Positions 10,922-21,378 of a stretch of 64,000 nt of DNA are shown one piece after another (position 1 is the first letter of the stretch; each line of letters begins with the position of its first letter). Made by a program: the position numbers and the translations under genes. A model generated the notes under the pieces. The model had not been told where the DNA came from and did no database searches. It saw nothing but the letters and a program-made list of their open reading frames with translations. This stretch comes from Nothophaeocryptopus gaeumannii (lineage: Eukaryota > Ascomycota > Dothideomycetes > Mycosphaerellales > Mycosphaerellaceae). The stretch lies in contig JASISA010000036.1 in the NCBI GenBank assembly GCA_031771865.1, positions 744,001-808,000 on the forward strand, in the 5' to 3' direction.

Positions 10922-11800
10922 AATGTCAAGAACGTCTCGTCAACAGAGGCCAAGCAAAGCGTGGAGGATACGGGATTATATCTTAGAGGAGATGGGCGGA
11001 CACATGTTTTTTGTTCTTACCCGTCCGTCGGTCGGATATTTCATGAATCCATATTCCGGTGGAGTCCACAACATCGCCGTGCTGATGAGACGGGTACGTG
11101 TGTTGTCTAGCCTTATTTCCTCCCCCCGGTCGCTTTGAACACGGATGTCCATTGTCCAGAATTGGAAATAGTACCTTCCTGGTACGCAAATGAGGAATGT
11201 AGGGCTTTTCGGGTGTCGGGCGGCCGCGGAAAGATACGGTGGATTCTATCCGTAGCGAGGTAGAAGGATTGGGAGGTGTTTCATGGGGACTTGTTTTTCT
11301 TGTATATGTTTGTCTGTCGATTGCCAAGAGGGGAGGCGGTCGGTGGATGTTCGGGAGGAGAGAAACACCCCTGTTGTTAGGGCTTCGTGTCAAGGTGCGA
11401 GTGCTATCTCGTTTCCATCCATCCCCTCGTAGAAATGACGTGTCGTGATCTTGCTTAGACATTCAGCGCGATTCCCGATGTAGAATGGGCGTACAGTATA
11501 GACCATCAACACTCCTTTCTTCGAGGGCCTAGTCCCGAAATCTGACCTCTGTGCTTGTCCTCAGTCTGCAAGTGAATGAAATAAGCCCTTGTGTGCATGT
11601 GCAGGTAGTCTTGGCGGACCTCAGCCGTGCCATCCCCCTTTTGTACGCACACATCAGGCCTAATTCGCTAAGTTTCCAGTGCAGTCTACATATAACTAGG
11701 TACATAGGAACTACTACAGGCTGGGGGGTAGGTAGCTGAAGTTCTGCGGCCGAAGAGTGCAGAGGGCGTGTGTGTAGGAGGGAAGTGCAGCCCGGCTACA
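10922..11800. other. Intergenic region upstream of the SDR gene
   Basis: Holds the SDR promoter. A 159-aa minus-strand ORF at 10983-11462 is Arg/Thr/Pro-rich with no domain and is probably chance. Nothing else is recognisable. Confidence 0.4.
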
Positions 11801-12411
11801 GAATTCGAATAACGCCCTCTGAGCACCGACCCTTTTCGTTTTGTATGCGAAATGCGTTAATTTTCCACGACCTCTTCACTTTAGTATGTACCTTCTCAAT
11901 CAAGTTAACTAATACGGACAATTCCTACGAGAGGGACCTCTGAATTTGGCAAATACACGAGAAACTCACAATTTTTCACGCGAAATTCCTAGCGCTCGAG
12001 GCTATACTTTGACTTGCTAAGACAACCTGCCCGAGTCTTGGGCCTTAGACTACGTTGTTCAGCCTTAATTTTCCTGGATTTTAAGGCTAGAGGCCTATCT
12101 CCTAGGTAGGTACTCGATATCCTGAGGGCAGCTTAGCCTTAGATAGCAAGGTCGCTCTATATTAGGTAGAGAGGGCTATAGTAACGACAGTGTTTAGCGT
12201 GGAGGCACATTTCCGGCCCAGACGCTCTACGAGTTTGATAGACTTAGACCTTTGATTGGCTGGATTCTTTGGATTGCCGCCAAGGCATATCCCCACCACC
12301 GTGCCTGAGGCATAGAAGAATCCGACCCGCAGACATGTCCGGGAAGCCGAGATAGGTGCGAGTGTATCTTCGATTCCTTGGCGACTTCACTCTTCTCTGC
12401 ACGAGCATATC
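11800..12411. repeat. AT-rich island, possible degraded repeat
   Basis: Base composition shifts to AT-rich, with many TA steps (ttaactaatac, cctaggtaggtac, tatattaggtagag) and no open frame. This contrasts with the GC-balanced flanks. Enrichment of TpA at the expense of CpA is what repeat-induced point mutation leaves behind, so a decayed mobile element is plausible. No terminal repeats can be recognised, and its identity is unknown. Confidence 0.35.
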
Positions 12412-14260
12412 ATGTCTGCATTTTCGCCTATCCTGGTTTTACCGCCCGAGCTGCAGGAAATAAAAATCTCGACCCTTCTTTTACAAGAAGTTGTGAAGAA
12501 CGTACACCTCGCATGTAAAACTCTGGAGCGCGTCGCAAACGCGAGTTCGTTCTATCGCCTCGATTTGAACTTGAACGAGGGAAGCTGGCATCAACGCGAA
12601 GGAACACAGCGAGTGCAACGATTTCTCGAGAAGGAGCATCCTGCCCACAAACATGTGCGGCAGCTGGTGTTCTCCAGGCTGAGCATCGGGAGCTGGCGTG
12701 GACTGCCGAAAGAAGTCATCCGGGCCCAGGCGCTCTACAAGGTACGGCGAATATCATCCCATCTGCCTTGAAATCGTTTGTACTGGTTCTCGCCGCCCAT
12801 CGACCTTCCCTAGGACATGGAGTCAGCTGCCTCGCTTCTCCAAAATCAGCAGGAGCTGAAACGTTTGGACTACATATCTTAACAAGCCCGTGTTGGAGGC
12901 TTTGAACGTCATGCATCAGACGCGCTGAGTCACTTGAATACTATAGAGCTTCCCGAGAGTCTCGGCTCTGAGAGTGATCTTTGCTTCTATGGCAATCTCG
13001 TGCAAAGTTGTAAACACCTTCAGCGACTGGCTGTTCGCGCGAATCACTATGTCAAACGTGACAACCCCTACGAACGTTTCGTTCCTGGGCGAAAGCCAAT
13101 CCTGGAAGATTGAGAAACAGAAGACGGCGCGCTATACCAGATGCTCTTCGGCGATGCAAGTAGATCTCGAGTCAAACATCTGGACCGACTGGAAGAGCTT
13201 TGCTTATCCGAAAAGTGTCTATATTTCGCAGGACCCTCACAAAGCTTGTAGCATTCGACCAGCCGCGATACTTGCACTTGTACAACTGTGAGGGCTTCAA
13301 ATCTTTCTTCGACGCCCTTGCCGAAAAGTTTAGCGGCAGTACGCCGTGTTTGAAAGGCCTCATCTTCGACTAGGACGGGTGTGCAAGCACATTAGCGTTG
13401 GGAGATTTCCCCCGCAGTTTTCCTGGACTGGAGTAGCTGCAAGTGAGGTGCGATAACTCGCCTGGAGACTTCGACTTCAGGGAGTGCGTGAGCCACCTTG
13501 GCACACTTCGAGATCTCTATATTAGCATACGTGAGCCTCGTGAAGGCATTTGACCTCATAGTCGTTGGAGGATGGACACTATGGATCTCTCTATCTACCT
13601 TGCAGGTCAACGCTGCGGTAGATTAAGACAGCTCGCGGTGGCAATGCCTGACATCACAGTGCGAGATGCTCTAGGCGGCAAGTGGAACGACTTGGCTCTC
13701 ATTCTCGTAAGATCGAAGATGCTTGAGTCTCGTTCAATGCTGACTTTTTAGGATCATATACCATATACGCTAGATTTCTCCTATTCTTAACATGGCCTGA
13801 GGCTGGCTACTATAATGAATCTCTCGACGACATCAACTGGTTTTCACCCTACTTAAAGGACGTCGACGCCTTCGCGACAGCCGTCATTCGCCGTATACAT
13901 AAATCGAACAGGGATTAGCGGCGAGAATATGAGCAGCATGCAAACCTAAAGCTTCTCATCATTGGAGACTCGCTGAATGAGGACCGAGTGCAGAATGATG
14001 TGGGCGACTACTCATCATGGGTTGAATGCCAATGCTATCTTGTAGGAACGCAGAGAGACTGCATCGGCAATGGAGATTTTGTGGCTATTCCGATCGACCG
14101 CAGCAAAGCGAAGGTGTGCATGCCTCATTTTGATGCCATCAAACCCCTCACTTCGATAATGCACGATGACTTTGGCCTCGGATTAGGCGACTACGACATC
14201 ACTACCCGCCAGTTGAGAGCATATTCAGCTGCAGGCAGTGCGCTGAGATACCTGCGCTAG
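12412..14260 (+). pseudogene. Decayed F-box/leucine-rich-repeat gene
   Basis: Exon 1 (12412-12741) is open and starts with an F-box-like LVLPPELQE segment. A 72-bp intron (12742-12813, GTACGG..CCCTAG) joins in frame to a second exon (DMESAASLLQNQQELKRL) that contains in-frame stops at about 12880 (TAA), 13111 (TGA) and 13249 (TAG). Coherent coding sequence continues in shifted frames: HLYNCEGFKSFFDALAEKF near 13275, CGRLRQLAVAMPDITVRDAL near 13610 and VGDYSSWVECQCYLVGTQRD near 14000, ending in a stop at 14260. Leucine-rich segments with LxxLxL spacing suggest an F-box/LRR substrate receptor. At least three nonsense codons and one or more frameshifts make a functional product unlikely. Confidence 0.75.
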
Positions 14261-15120
14261 AGTCGCCCCATGCGACATGCACCAACAGGCATGCACTGCG
14301 ACCCAAAATTGCAACAAGAGAGCACAGATCACAAAAACCGTCTCACTCTTCCAGGATTCGAACCCCTCCTTCGCGGCCCTCCAAACAGACATCAAGGCAT
14401 CTCAAGAAGCAAAAGAGATGGAGGGCAAACTGCGTACCAAGCTAATTATACGACTTAACGAGGCCTCAGAGCTCATACAAGTGCGGACTCAAACTCAAGC
14501 AAGCAACACCAGGGTGTACTCCTATCATCGCCCAAGTCGTGCCGCTGAGGATTCTAATGATCAGGCGATATATGATGGGTGTAGAGCAGTGGTGGGGTGG
14601 ATGTGGATTGGGATGAATGGGATTGGTAAGCTGTATGAGTGGAGAGTTGTGACGGTGGAGGACGGCATGGACGGTAAAGATGCCCAGCTGCTTGGCGGAG
14701 CGACTGTGATTGATGCGAAGGTCTACGCTGTCACGAGCATAGACGTTGCTGGAGACGTAGAGATTGGATGACCAGAGGTTCGCGGCCATTGTGCGCTTTT
14801 ACTAACGACCGCTGTTACTCATATACCAACGTTGGTTAAAACGCACGCGAAAGCCTGCTGTCGAAGATAACATCAATGCGCCCATGTCCGATTGCAATTC
14901 TGTCTCCACGCCCCTGATTGATTTTACGAACGTGAGCGACTTTTCATCTGCTCTTTCCTCAAGGCCTAAATGAAATCACGTTTCTGCCCTGCTCATACAT
15001 CTGGGCCTGGCCCGCGTGGATGCGTGTGCAGTGTGGCCTAACACATTCGTCGCTATCCTTGCATACCCTGTTGATCGATCAGCACCTATTGCACTTCACC
15101 ACTTGCTTCAAGAGCACTGT
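14261..15120. other. Intergenic region with one unassigned ORF
   Basis: A 164-aa plus-strand ORF (14277-14771) starts just after the pseudogene stop and has no recognisable domain. Its middle is Gly/Trp-rich (VVGWMWIGMNGIGKLYEW). It could be a further remnant of the decayed gene or chance. The rest appears empty. Confidence 0.4.
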
Positions 15121-16294
15121 TCAATACCTATACTCGCAGCGCATGCGTCGTACGGCGCAGTTGTTACACCTGGCCTGACTATCGCATTTCAGATTGCCCA
15201 AGTGACATCCGGTGCATTTGGGCATAGGGCGTGAGAGTGATGCCGACTCATCTATCTTTGGACGCTTCGCTGCTCGGTGGTCTGGGTGGTAGGTAGGTCC
15301 TAGTCGTGGATCGGCCGATCGAGACGCGAGGTGGGAGACCCCATTGGCAAGTACTGCATTGGCGGACGCGGCACCGTGCCCCGGAGACGGCTGCTGCAGG
15401 CCGGATAGCACTCCGTCCACTATCTCCTCGGAAGGAGCTCTAGCATCGGAGCGGTTATGGTTGTGTGCCTGACCAGTGCTGTTTAGTGTCGGACTTCGAT
15501 GGTGCTCTCGGCTCAGTGAGTCCTTCGCCATATTGACTCTGACAGTTCGACCACATAGGAACTTCCTGTCCAGCTGACGAAGAGCTCGGTGTGCTTCTGC
15601 GCTGGTGGGCAAGTCGAAGAAGGCGTACGAATGCTTATGATTGGAGTCCGTTTGCAAGAAGAGATTAGCACTGCGAGAAGTCAGAGGCCGAATGATGTTT
15701 GGCTGATGCGATCGGGCGGAACATACACATTGAAGCCCGTGAAGAAACCGATCAATTGATCCTCTGTGATAGTGCAAGGCAGATTGCCCACGTAGACTCG
15801 ACGTCCTTCAGTTGTAGATTTGTGGAAAACCATGTCTACTCCGCTGTCTCTACGCAAGGTAGCAGAATGCATGCTGCGGGGCGCTTTTGACGGAGATGTC
15901 GATGGCGGCGGAGGCGGAGGCGGAGGCGACGGCGACGGAGGAGGTGGTGGTAACCAGTCGTTATTTTTCGGAGGCACTGGGATGGGTTGAGCTTTCTTGG
16001 TTGCCGCTGCTAGGGCATTATATTGCAGTTTGAGCTCTTGGCATTCTAAGCAAGAGGCATTAGTTGACTAGACTTAGAGGTTGGCCAACGCAGAGAGGAG
16101 TCTTTACCTTTCTTCCAGCCGTCTACCTTTGCCAAAGACTCAATACGTTCTTCATTGACCACCGCTGGAAGTTGGCAGATGAGCTGCTTGATCTCAGCGG
16201 CTTTTAAGCCTTCACACTTGTTGTAAAGCGCCATCAGCTTCGCGAAAAGTTCATCTGTCTTGTCAGCCGCCGTCATATCGATCGAAGCCGCCAT
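15121..16294 (-). CDS. RRM protein with C-terminal Zn(II)2Cys6 cluster
   Basis: Three exons, 16108-16294, 15727-16045 and 15121-15670, total 351 aa. Both introns (62 and 56 bp; donors GTAAAG and GTATGT) join in frame. Residues 1-85 are a helical region (TDELFAKLMALYNKCEG ... KKECQELKLQYNALA). A proline-rich linker with long P runs follows. An RRM lies at about 143-213, with RNP2 VYVGNL and RNP1-like HSYAFFDL, and intron 2 splits it. A basic KRPK motif may be a nuclear localisation signal. The last 32 residues hold six Cys spaced CX2CX6CX5CX2CX6C, a textbook fungal zinc cluster. This combination suggests a nuclear protein able to bind RNA and DNA. Function is unknown; the domain calls come from motifs only. 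Confidence 0.8.
15671..15726 (-). other. Intron 2 of the RRM/zinc-cluster gene
   Basis: A 56-bp intron with donor GTATGT, branch CTGAC and acceptor GCAG. Splicing joins FTGFNV to ANLFLQTD and completes the RRM between RNP2 and RNP1. Confidence 0.85.
16046..16107 (-). other. Intron 1 of the RRM/zinc-cluster gene
   Basis: A 62-bp intron with donor GTAAAG and acceptor TTAG. Splicing joins DGWKK to ECQELKLQYNALAA and links the N-terminal helical region to the proline-rich and RRM exons. Confidence 0.8.
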
Positions 16295-18319
16295 AGAAGT
16301 GAACAGAGGACACAAGCTTGGAGATCGAAATAGGAGGTGGAAGGCGTAGAGCAGAGTCCCAACCGCGAGGATGGAGACATAGCTTGGGGTTTGCATAAGA
16401 AACCTTGACAACGGATATCATCCACGCGCTTCCAATAAAATCCATGTACTCAGGATTGTGTGCTATGTCCGATTGGCAGGGTGCTACGCGCATTAGAACG
16501 TGTCGACCCGGGGTGAGCACTGGGTCGATAAAGATGACAGCTCATTTCCGCGACTAGAGACGCGTCTTGTGCTGCCATCCGAGACGCGACTTTATCCATT
16601 GTATCATATTAAAACACTGCAGGTGTTCGTATTGGCATTGGCATAGTCTCAGCTCTCAGCCCGTGCACGGTCGTCTAGCTCTAGCACGGTCTGGGGGTCA
16701 AACCTCAACTTTTGTTAGATGTCGAGATGCTTCATTTCCGACACAACTATGTATTATATAAAGAATGTAATTAGGCAGATCTCTTCACTCCCTTACGATC
16801 TTGAAAACCTCCTAATAATCAAAATAAGATTCCTACGTTAATACAGAGAGATTCCCTGTTAAAGTCGCTATCCGAATCCGATTTAAGGCTTGGCATTTTA
16901 CTTCTTGATCTAATTCCTCCCTCATTTTCCGACTATTTTGAAAATACAAAAAGACGACGTAAAGGTTGAAAATAATACCTAGGTCGCTACATCGGCCGAG
17001 ACTTAGATTTTGCGTTCCGTTACTAGCTATTGAATGAATAAGAATTTGTCTTGGCAACGAAGCAACTCGATATAGGCTTAGGTAATAGGTCTGCGCCCTC
17101 AGACCATCCAGGCGAAGCCGCCAAGACGGGCTGGGGTGCTGAGACTACTGTAGCATTGGCAAGGATTGTTTCTTACTCTGCCCCGCAGCTGTTCTACTAC
17201 AGTTACTTCGCACATGCGATCGAACAGCGTCCCCGTCGACGTATCGAACAGCGTGAAATCCAATTGAGCCAGGGATGATCGGGCACTTGCAAGGCCTTAG
17301 CCCACCTTTCCCGCGGCGTTTGCAGGGGTTTAAGGTCAGTCTACAGGGTATTTTACGCTCACCTTTCCTTCCAAGGTAGGAGACAAGGGGCGTAAGCGCT
17401 ATTCGAACGGGTCATGCGAGGTGACTCTATGAAGATACTGGACCTATACATAGCCCTTGAACTGATCTGTGCCCCTGTCAACATGCATCTGGTCTGCAGA
17501 GCTGAGAAAGGGACGGTCTATGAGATAGATCTGTCTTGATGTTTCAAAAGTGCGCTCCGGAAGTGATCGATCATGTTCCTAACCAGTTGCCCTTGGAATC
17601 ATACGTGGTTATCCTCGGCTACCCGCATTCTAAGCGTCGCATTCGATATTGCCGGACCCATTCGATACCGGTGGGGTGTTCTGTGCCCATCGCAACGAAA
17701 GTCACGCCTCTGGGGTATGCAAGCTTCTTCGTCTTTGTCACCTTTGTCACCCTGTTGTCCCACGGTGGTCCGTCCTGAATCATAGAGTGTGGAGGTGCAA
17801 GGGTTATGGCCGTAGCCACACGACGTCAAGCCGCTTAGTCGAGCTGCAGCATAGGCACCTGGCCGCTTCAGATGAGTTCCGGTCCATTGAAGTAGATGTA
17901 TTTGCGGTACGAGATGAGGTTGACGAAACGGAGGTATATAGGATGGCGCAGGACGTTAAGGAGAAACGGGATGAAGCGAGGTGAAGCCGAAGCCGAAGAA
18001 CGTCACTCGGTCTTGGCAATATCTGAATGGCAGATAGGAACCTCAAGAGCTAGTCCGCAACGCTGGGGCTTTATATCATCAGGCTCAGCATCTGACCTCG
18101 CCTGTAATCATAAGCATGCTATGTAGTTCTAGACATTCAAGCAAAGGGCCACCTTCCCAGAGGTTCTATCCCTACTCATCAACAATCGTGGGTATTGAAA
18201 CGTTCCTCCTTAGAAAAGTGAGAGGCTCCGTACCTATGCAAAAACACCATTCTCCCTGTTCCATTCCGAGCCTCATACAATCGTATCCCTAATTCCGAGA
18301 TTCGTGTTCATGCCAATGT
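16295..18319. other. Two-kilobase gene desert with AT-rich core
   Basis: No supported gene in about 2 kb. The stretch about 16730-17060 is AT-rich and rich in TA steps (tattatataaagaatgtaa, ataatcaaaataaga), like the island at 11.8-12.4 kb, and may be a degraded repeat. Overlapping short ORFs at 17536-17785 and 17804-18046 show no domain. The right end is the 3' flank of the Pns1-like gene. Confidence 0.45.
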
Positions 18320-20640
18320 TCATACCATGTTCCTCCTGTCGTCTAAGCTGACGCGTGCTTCATCTCCAAAGAGTTCACCAGCTTCTCTACAGAACCTGGC
18401 TTCACCTCGTCCCCCTGCTGTCTCGCTTGCCCAGCAAATGACCGCGGCATCGATCGCGGCGCCGACAACGTTTTCGACTGCACCCAGAACGGCAAAACCG
18501 ATAGTTCCTGCGATCATCGCAACGATATATGCGTACATACTGCCGCGGATGCCTGCGGCCGTCCCTTGGATTTTGGTCATGTGTGCAGCGCGGACCCAGC
18601 CCCCGAATCCCAGGGCTAAGGACGTGATCCACCGGGTGGCCTGAAGTATCAGCTTGGCTAACCGATATGCTAGCAGATCACTTCCGTTCTGTACCGCCGG
18701 GTTGAAGTTACGCGGCCCGAGCGTGTTACTTGGGTTTGTTCGTGAGACGAAGTTGAGTTGTGCGAGTCCACGGGCAGAGATGCCAAGTGGCTGGCTATGG
18801 ATCGCGGCGTATGTGAGCGTAAGCGGATTCGTGAGAGTTGCGAGACTCGTTGGCATGATCCAGTAGGCGCACATGTTGAGTATCGAAGATAGGCGGCCGG
18901 GGAGAACGATCAGCGGCAGGCGAACGAGCAAGCTGAGGAATGTGCTCAGACAGACTGTGCCGAACAGCGCGCCTGTAGCGTGGAAGAAGCTAGCCTTCAC
19001 TACTTCCTGACTGGATGGTTGTGGGACTGCCAGGCGATGGAAGTACCACTGGCTCACGGTTGCGGCAGTCGTCGCTCTTTGCACACCAGCGATCACACTC
19101 AATGTCCAGAGAAATTGCAGGATGAAGAATGCTCCAAGCCACCAGCTGTTAGCATATAGCACAAACGTCTTCGCCTTCGTGAATGTCCCAGAGAGAAAGA
19201 TCCGCTCGAACATCAGCATCCAAGTCCAGGAGAAGAGTACAACAACGGCCAGTGTGACGAAGCCCAGAATCATGAGAGACGGACTTGCTGCAAGGATCTT
19301 GGTACTGAACTCGAGAATGTTGATCGATCGATGCAGGCTTTGGCGGTTTCGGATGACACTGTATGTCCAGAACACGGCGGCAATGGCCGGCACAGTGGAG
19401 CCCCATCGCATGACTTTGTCCTGGATCGAATTACCATGCGCTGAGCCCTGAAAGCTGCTTATGAATGGGTACAGCGAGAACGCGAAAAGTACGACCGGCA
19501 CTGCGACGATCAACCCGTACACGAGGGGGGTCACATAATTCCGCAGTAATTGAAACCAGACCAGGGCTACCACAACCGCGATCAATGTATCCCAGACTAG
19601 CATATTTGTGCTACCTCTCAGTGCACTGTATACCGTATCTCCCAGTGGTGTCTTCCCGGGTGCCGATGTTTGAAACCAGATGAGCACAAATGCCGCGAAC
19701 ATGGTGCAAAGTGAAATGGTGAAGATGTTCGCCCAGAAAGCATCGTGCTTCGGAGGCTCTTGTGAAGGCAAAATGACGGTCGGCGGGACGCTCTCTCGGT
19801 CGGGCGAGGGCGGTCTGGGATGGAGCGTTTGTGTGTCCTCATCTGTCTCTAGAGGCATGAACGAACTTAGTCTGCTCGCTTTGGTTGTCTTGAAGGGCTT
19901 AAAAGGCGTGGGCGGCTCATCTGGGTCTATCGACGGTGAGAGATTCGCTAGTGACTCCGGAGGCTCCTCATCGATTGTGCTGTTGAGATTAACATCCACC
20001 AATCTTCCTTTGCCCTTCGAACTCGGACCACTAGCTTCACTATCGGCTCTTGTTGAAGGCGGGTATGGTGCTCCCAATCTGCCTCGAGGTAGACTGTCGT
20101 CTCTGTCGTGGTTTTGGCCTTTCTGTGTCTCTTCCAGCTTCTCTGTGCCATCGTCTTCTATTTCAGAGCTCTCCGTCATGTTGCTCGGCCCAAAGTGCTG
20201 CCTGCTCCGTTGCAGCGCGTAGAAGTCAGCCACCTCCCGCTCATGCTCGTCGCTCTCATCCTCTTCTTGGAAATCGTCCGTCGCACTGTAGAATAGCGGC
20301 GCCTGAGGATCTTGCCTAGATAATCGGGAGGCGAACGGGAATCGCGACTGTGAAGCTGAGGGGTTCTGGTAAGGATGCGGGTTCATGCTGCCGGGTCGTT
20401 GGACGTATCGCGAGTGAGCGGCAGGGACACGCCGACGGTCTAGTGGGTTTCGCGATCGACTTCGCTGGTCGTCTTGTTGTGTGAAGGAAAGGCGAGCGTT
20501 GGACTGCTGGAGGAATCGTGAGGCATCTGAGCACCCGAGTTAGTCACGCGAGCTGCTTCTGACGGCCGGTATCGCGATGTCGCGGCGGTCGCTGAAGTGC
20601 AAGAGCTCCGATGGGGTAAGTACGTACATTCTGAAAACAT
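18320..20640 (-). CDS. PNS1: CTL/Pns1-family choline-transporter-like membrane protein
   Basis: Multi-pass membrane protein of the choline-transporter-like (SLC44/Pns1) family. I infer a 13-nt first exon (20628-20640, ATGTTTTCAGAAT), a 101-bp intron (20527-20627, GTACGT..GCTCAG with an ACTAAC branch site) and exon 18320-20526, giving 739 aa starting MFSEYASRFL. A start at 20386 (688 aa) is the fallback. Residues 1-260 are disordered and acidic. About ten hydrophobic segments follow, and the CTL C-terminal signature is visible (AYRLAKLILQATRWITSL, AYIVAMIAGTIGFAVLG). Yeast Pns1 is a plasma-membrane protein whose choline transport has not been shown in yeast, so the substrate stays open. It is transcribed away from the CLPTM1-like gene. 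Confidence 0.85.
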
Positions 20641-21378
20641 GATGGCCGTTGAAGAATAGGCGTCGTCTGTTGGCGTGTAGTGGTGCCCAAGTCAAGTGAG
20701 CGAGTGTTGAGGGACAGTGACTTGACTTGAGGCTGTAGGTTGACCGGATGCGGGTTGAAGCTTATCTCCAACCATGCCGCGTTATTCGAGAACCGGTGTA
20801 GACATGCAGTAACGCGGTATACAGACGAAGAAACGGCGAAGAAGTGTTGCGTAGGTGAGAGGAGGTGTCAGGGCGTCATAGTCTTTGTCTTTGCTTGCGG
20901 GTAGGAAGCATGAGGCGGTGTCATAACACCAGGCGTGCCCTTGTCTCTGACTTCACTGGCGATCGCAAGACCGTGCGCCGGCTAGCTCCAGGTATGCACA
21001 TCACATGCTTGCTTGCTTCTTGTTTGCCTGCCGCCGGAGCTCGAAGCTTGGCGCCGGCGATGACGGCAAATTACATCTATGGCCACACATGATGAGCAAC
21101 GAGCGACTGGAAACTAATGTTCGGGCTTCGGAGAAGTCATACCGTCGACAAGGCATCTCTCGATAACGCGTCACGTCTTCTTTCAGCCAAAGCCCGCATT
21201 CTCCGCGCCAAGCTCAAGCTCAATCCACGTGGGTCCAGGCCGAGAGCTAGTGGGTGAATAGCACTGGCCGACGAGAAAGGACACATCTGCGTACAAACAG
21301 CACACAACATACATGGCGCGATAGACGGACAGGGTCAAACAATATATCACCATCAGTTGGTGACGGCAAGACATCGAG
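20641..21378. promoter_or_regulatory. Divergent promoter region of the Pns1-like and CLPTM1-like genes
   Basis: A 738-bp interval between divergent start codons. No coding sequence or repeat is convincing, and no specific binding site can be named. Confidence 0.4.

Noticed and set aside
10983..11462. 159-aa minus-strand ORF upstream of the SDR gene
   Set aside because: Composition is Arg/Thr/Pro-biased with no domain, and it overlaps the opposite-strand ORF at 11239-11448. Probably chance.
14340..14370. tRNA-like B-box (ggattcgaacc, i.e. GGTTCGAATCC on the minus strand)
   Set aside because: The flanking T-stem has only three pairs (including a wobble), and no matching acceptor stem, A box or anticodon arm lies at the required distance upstream on that strand.
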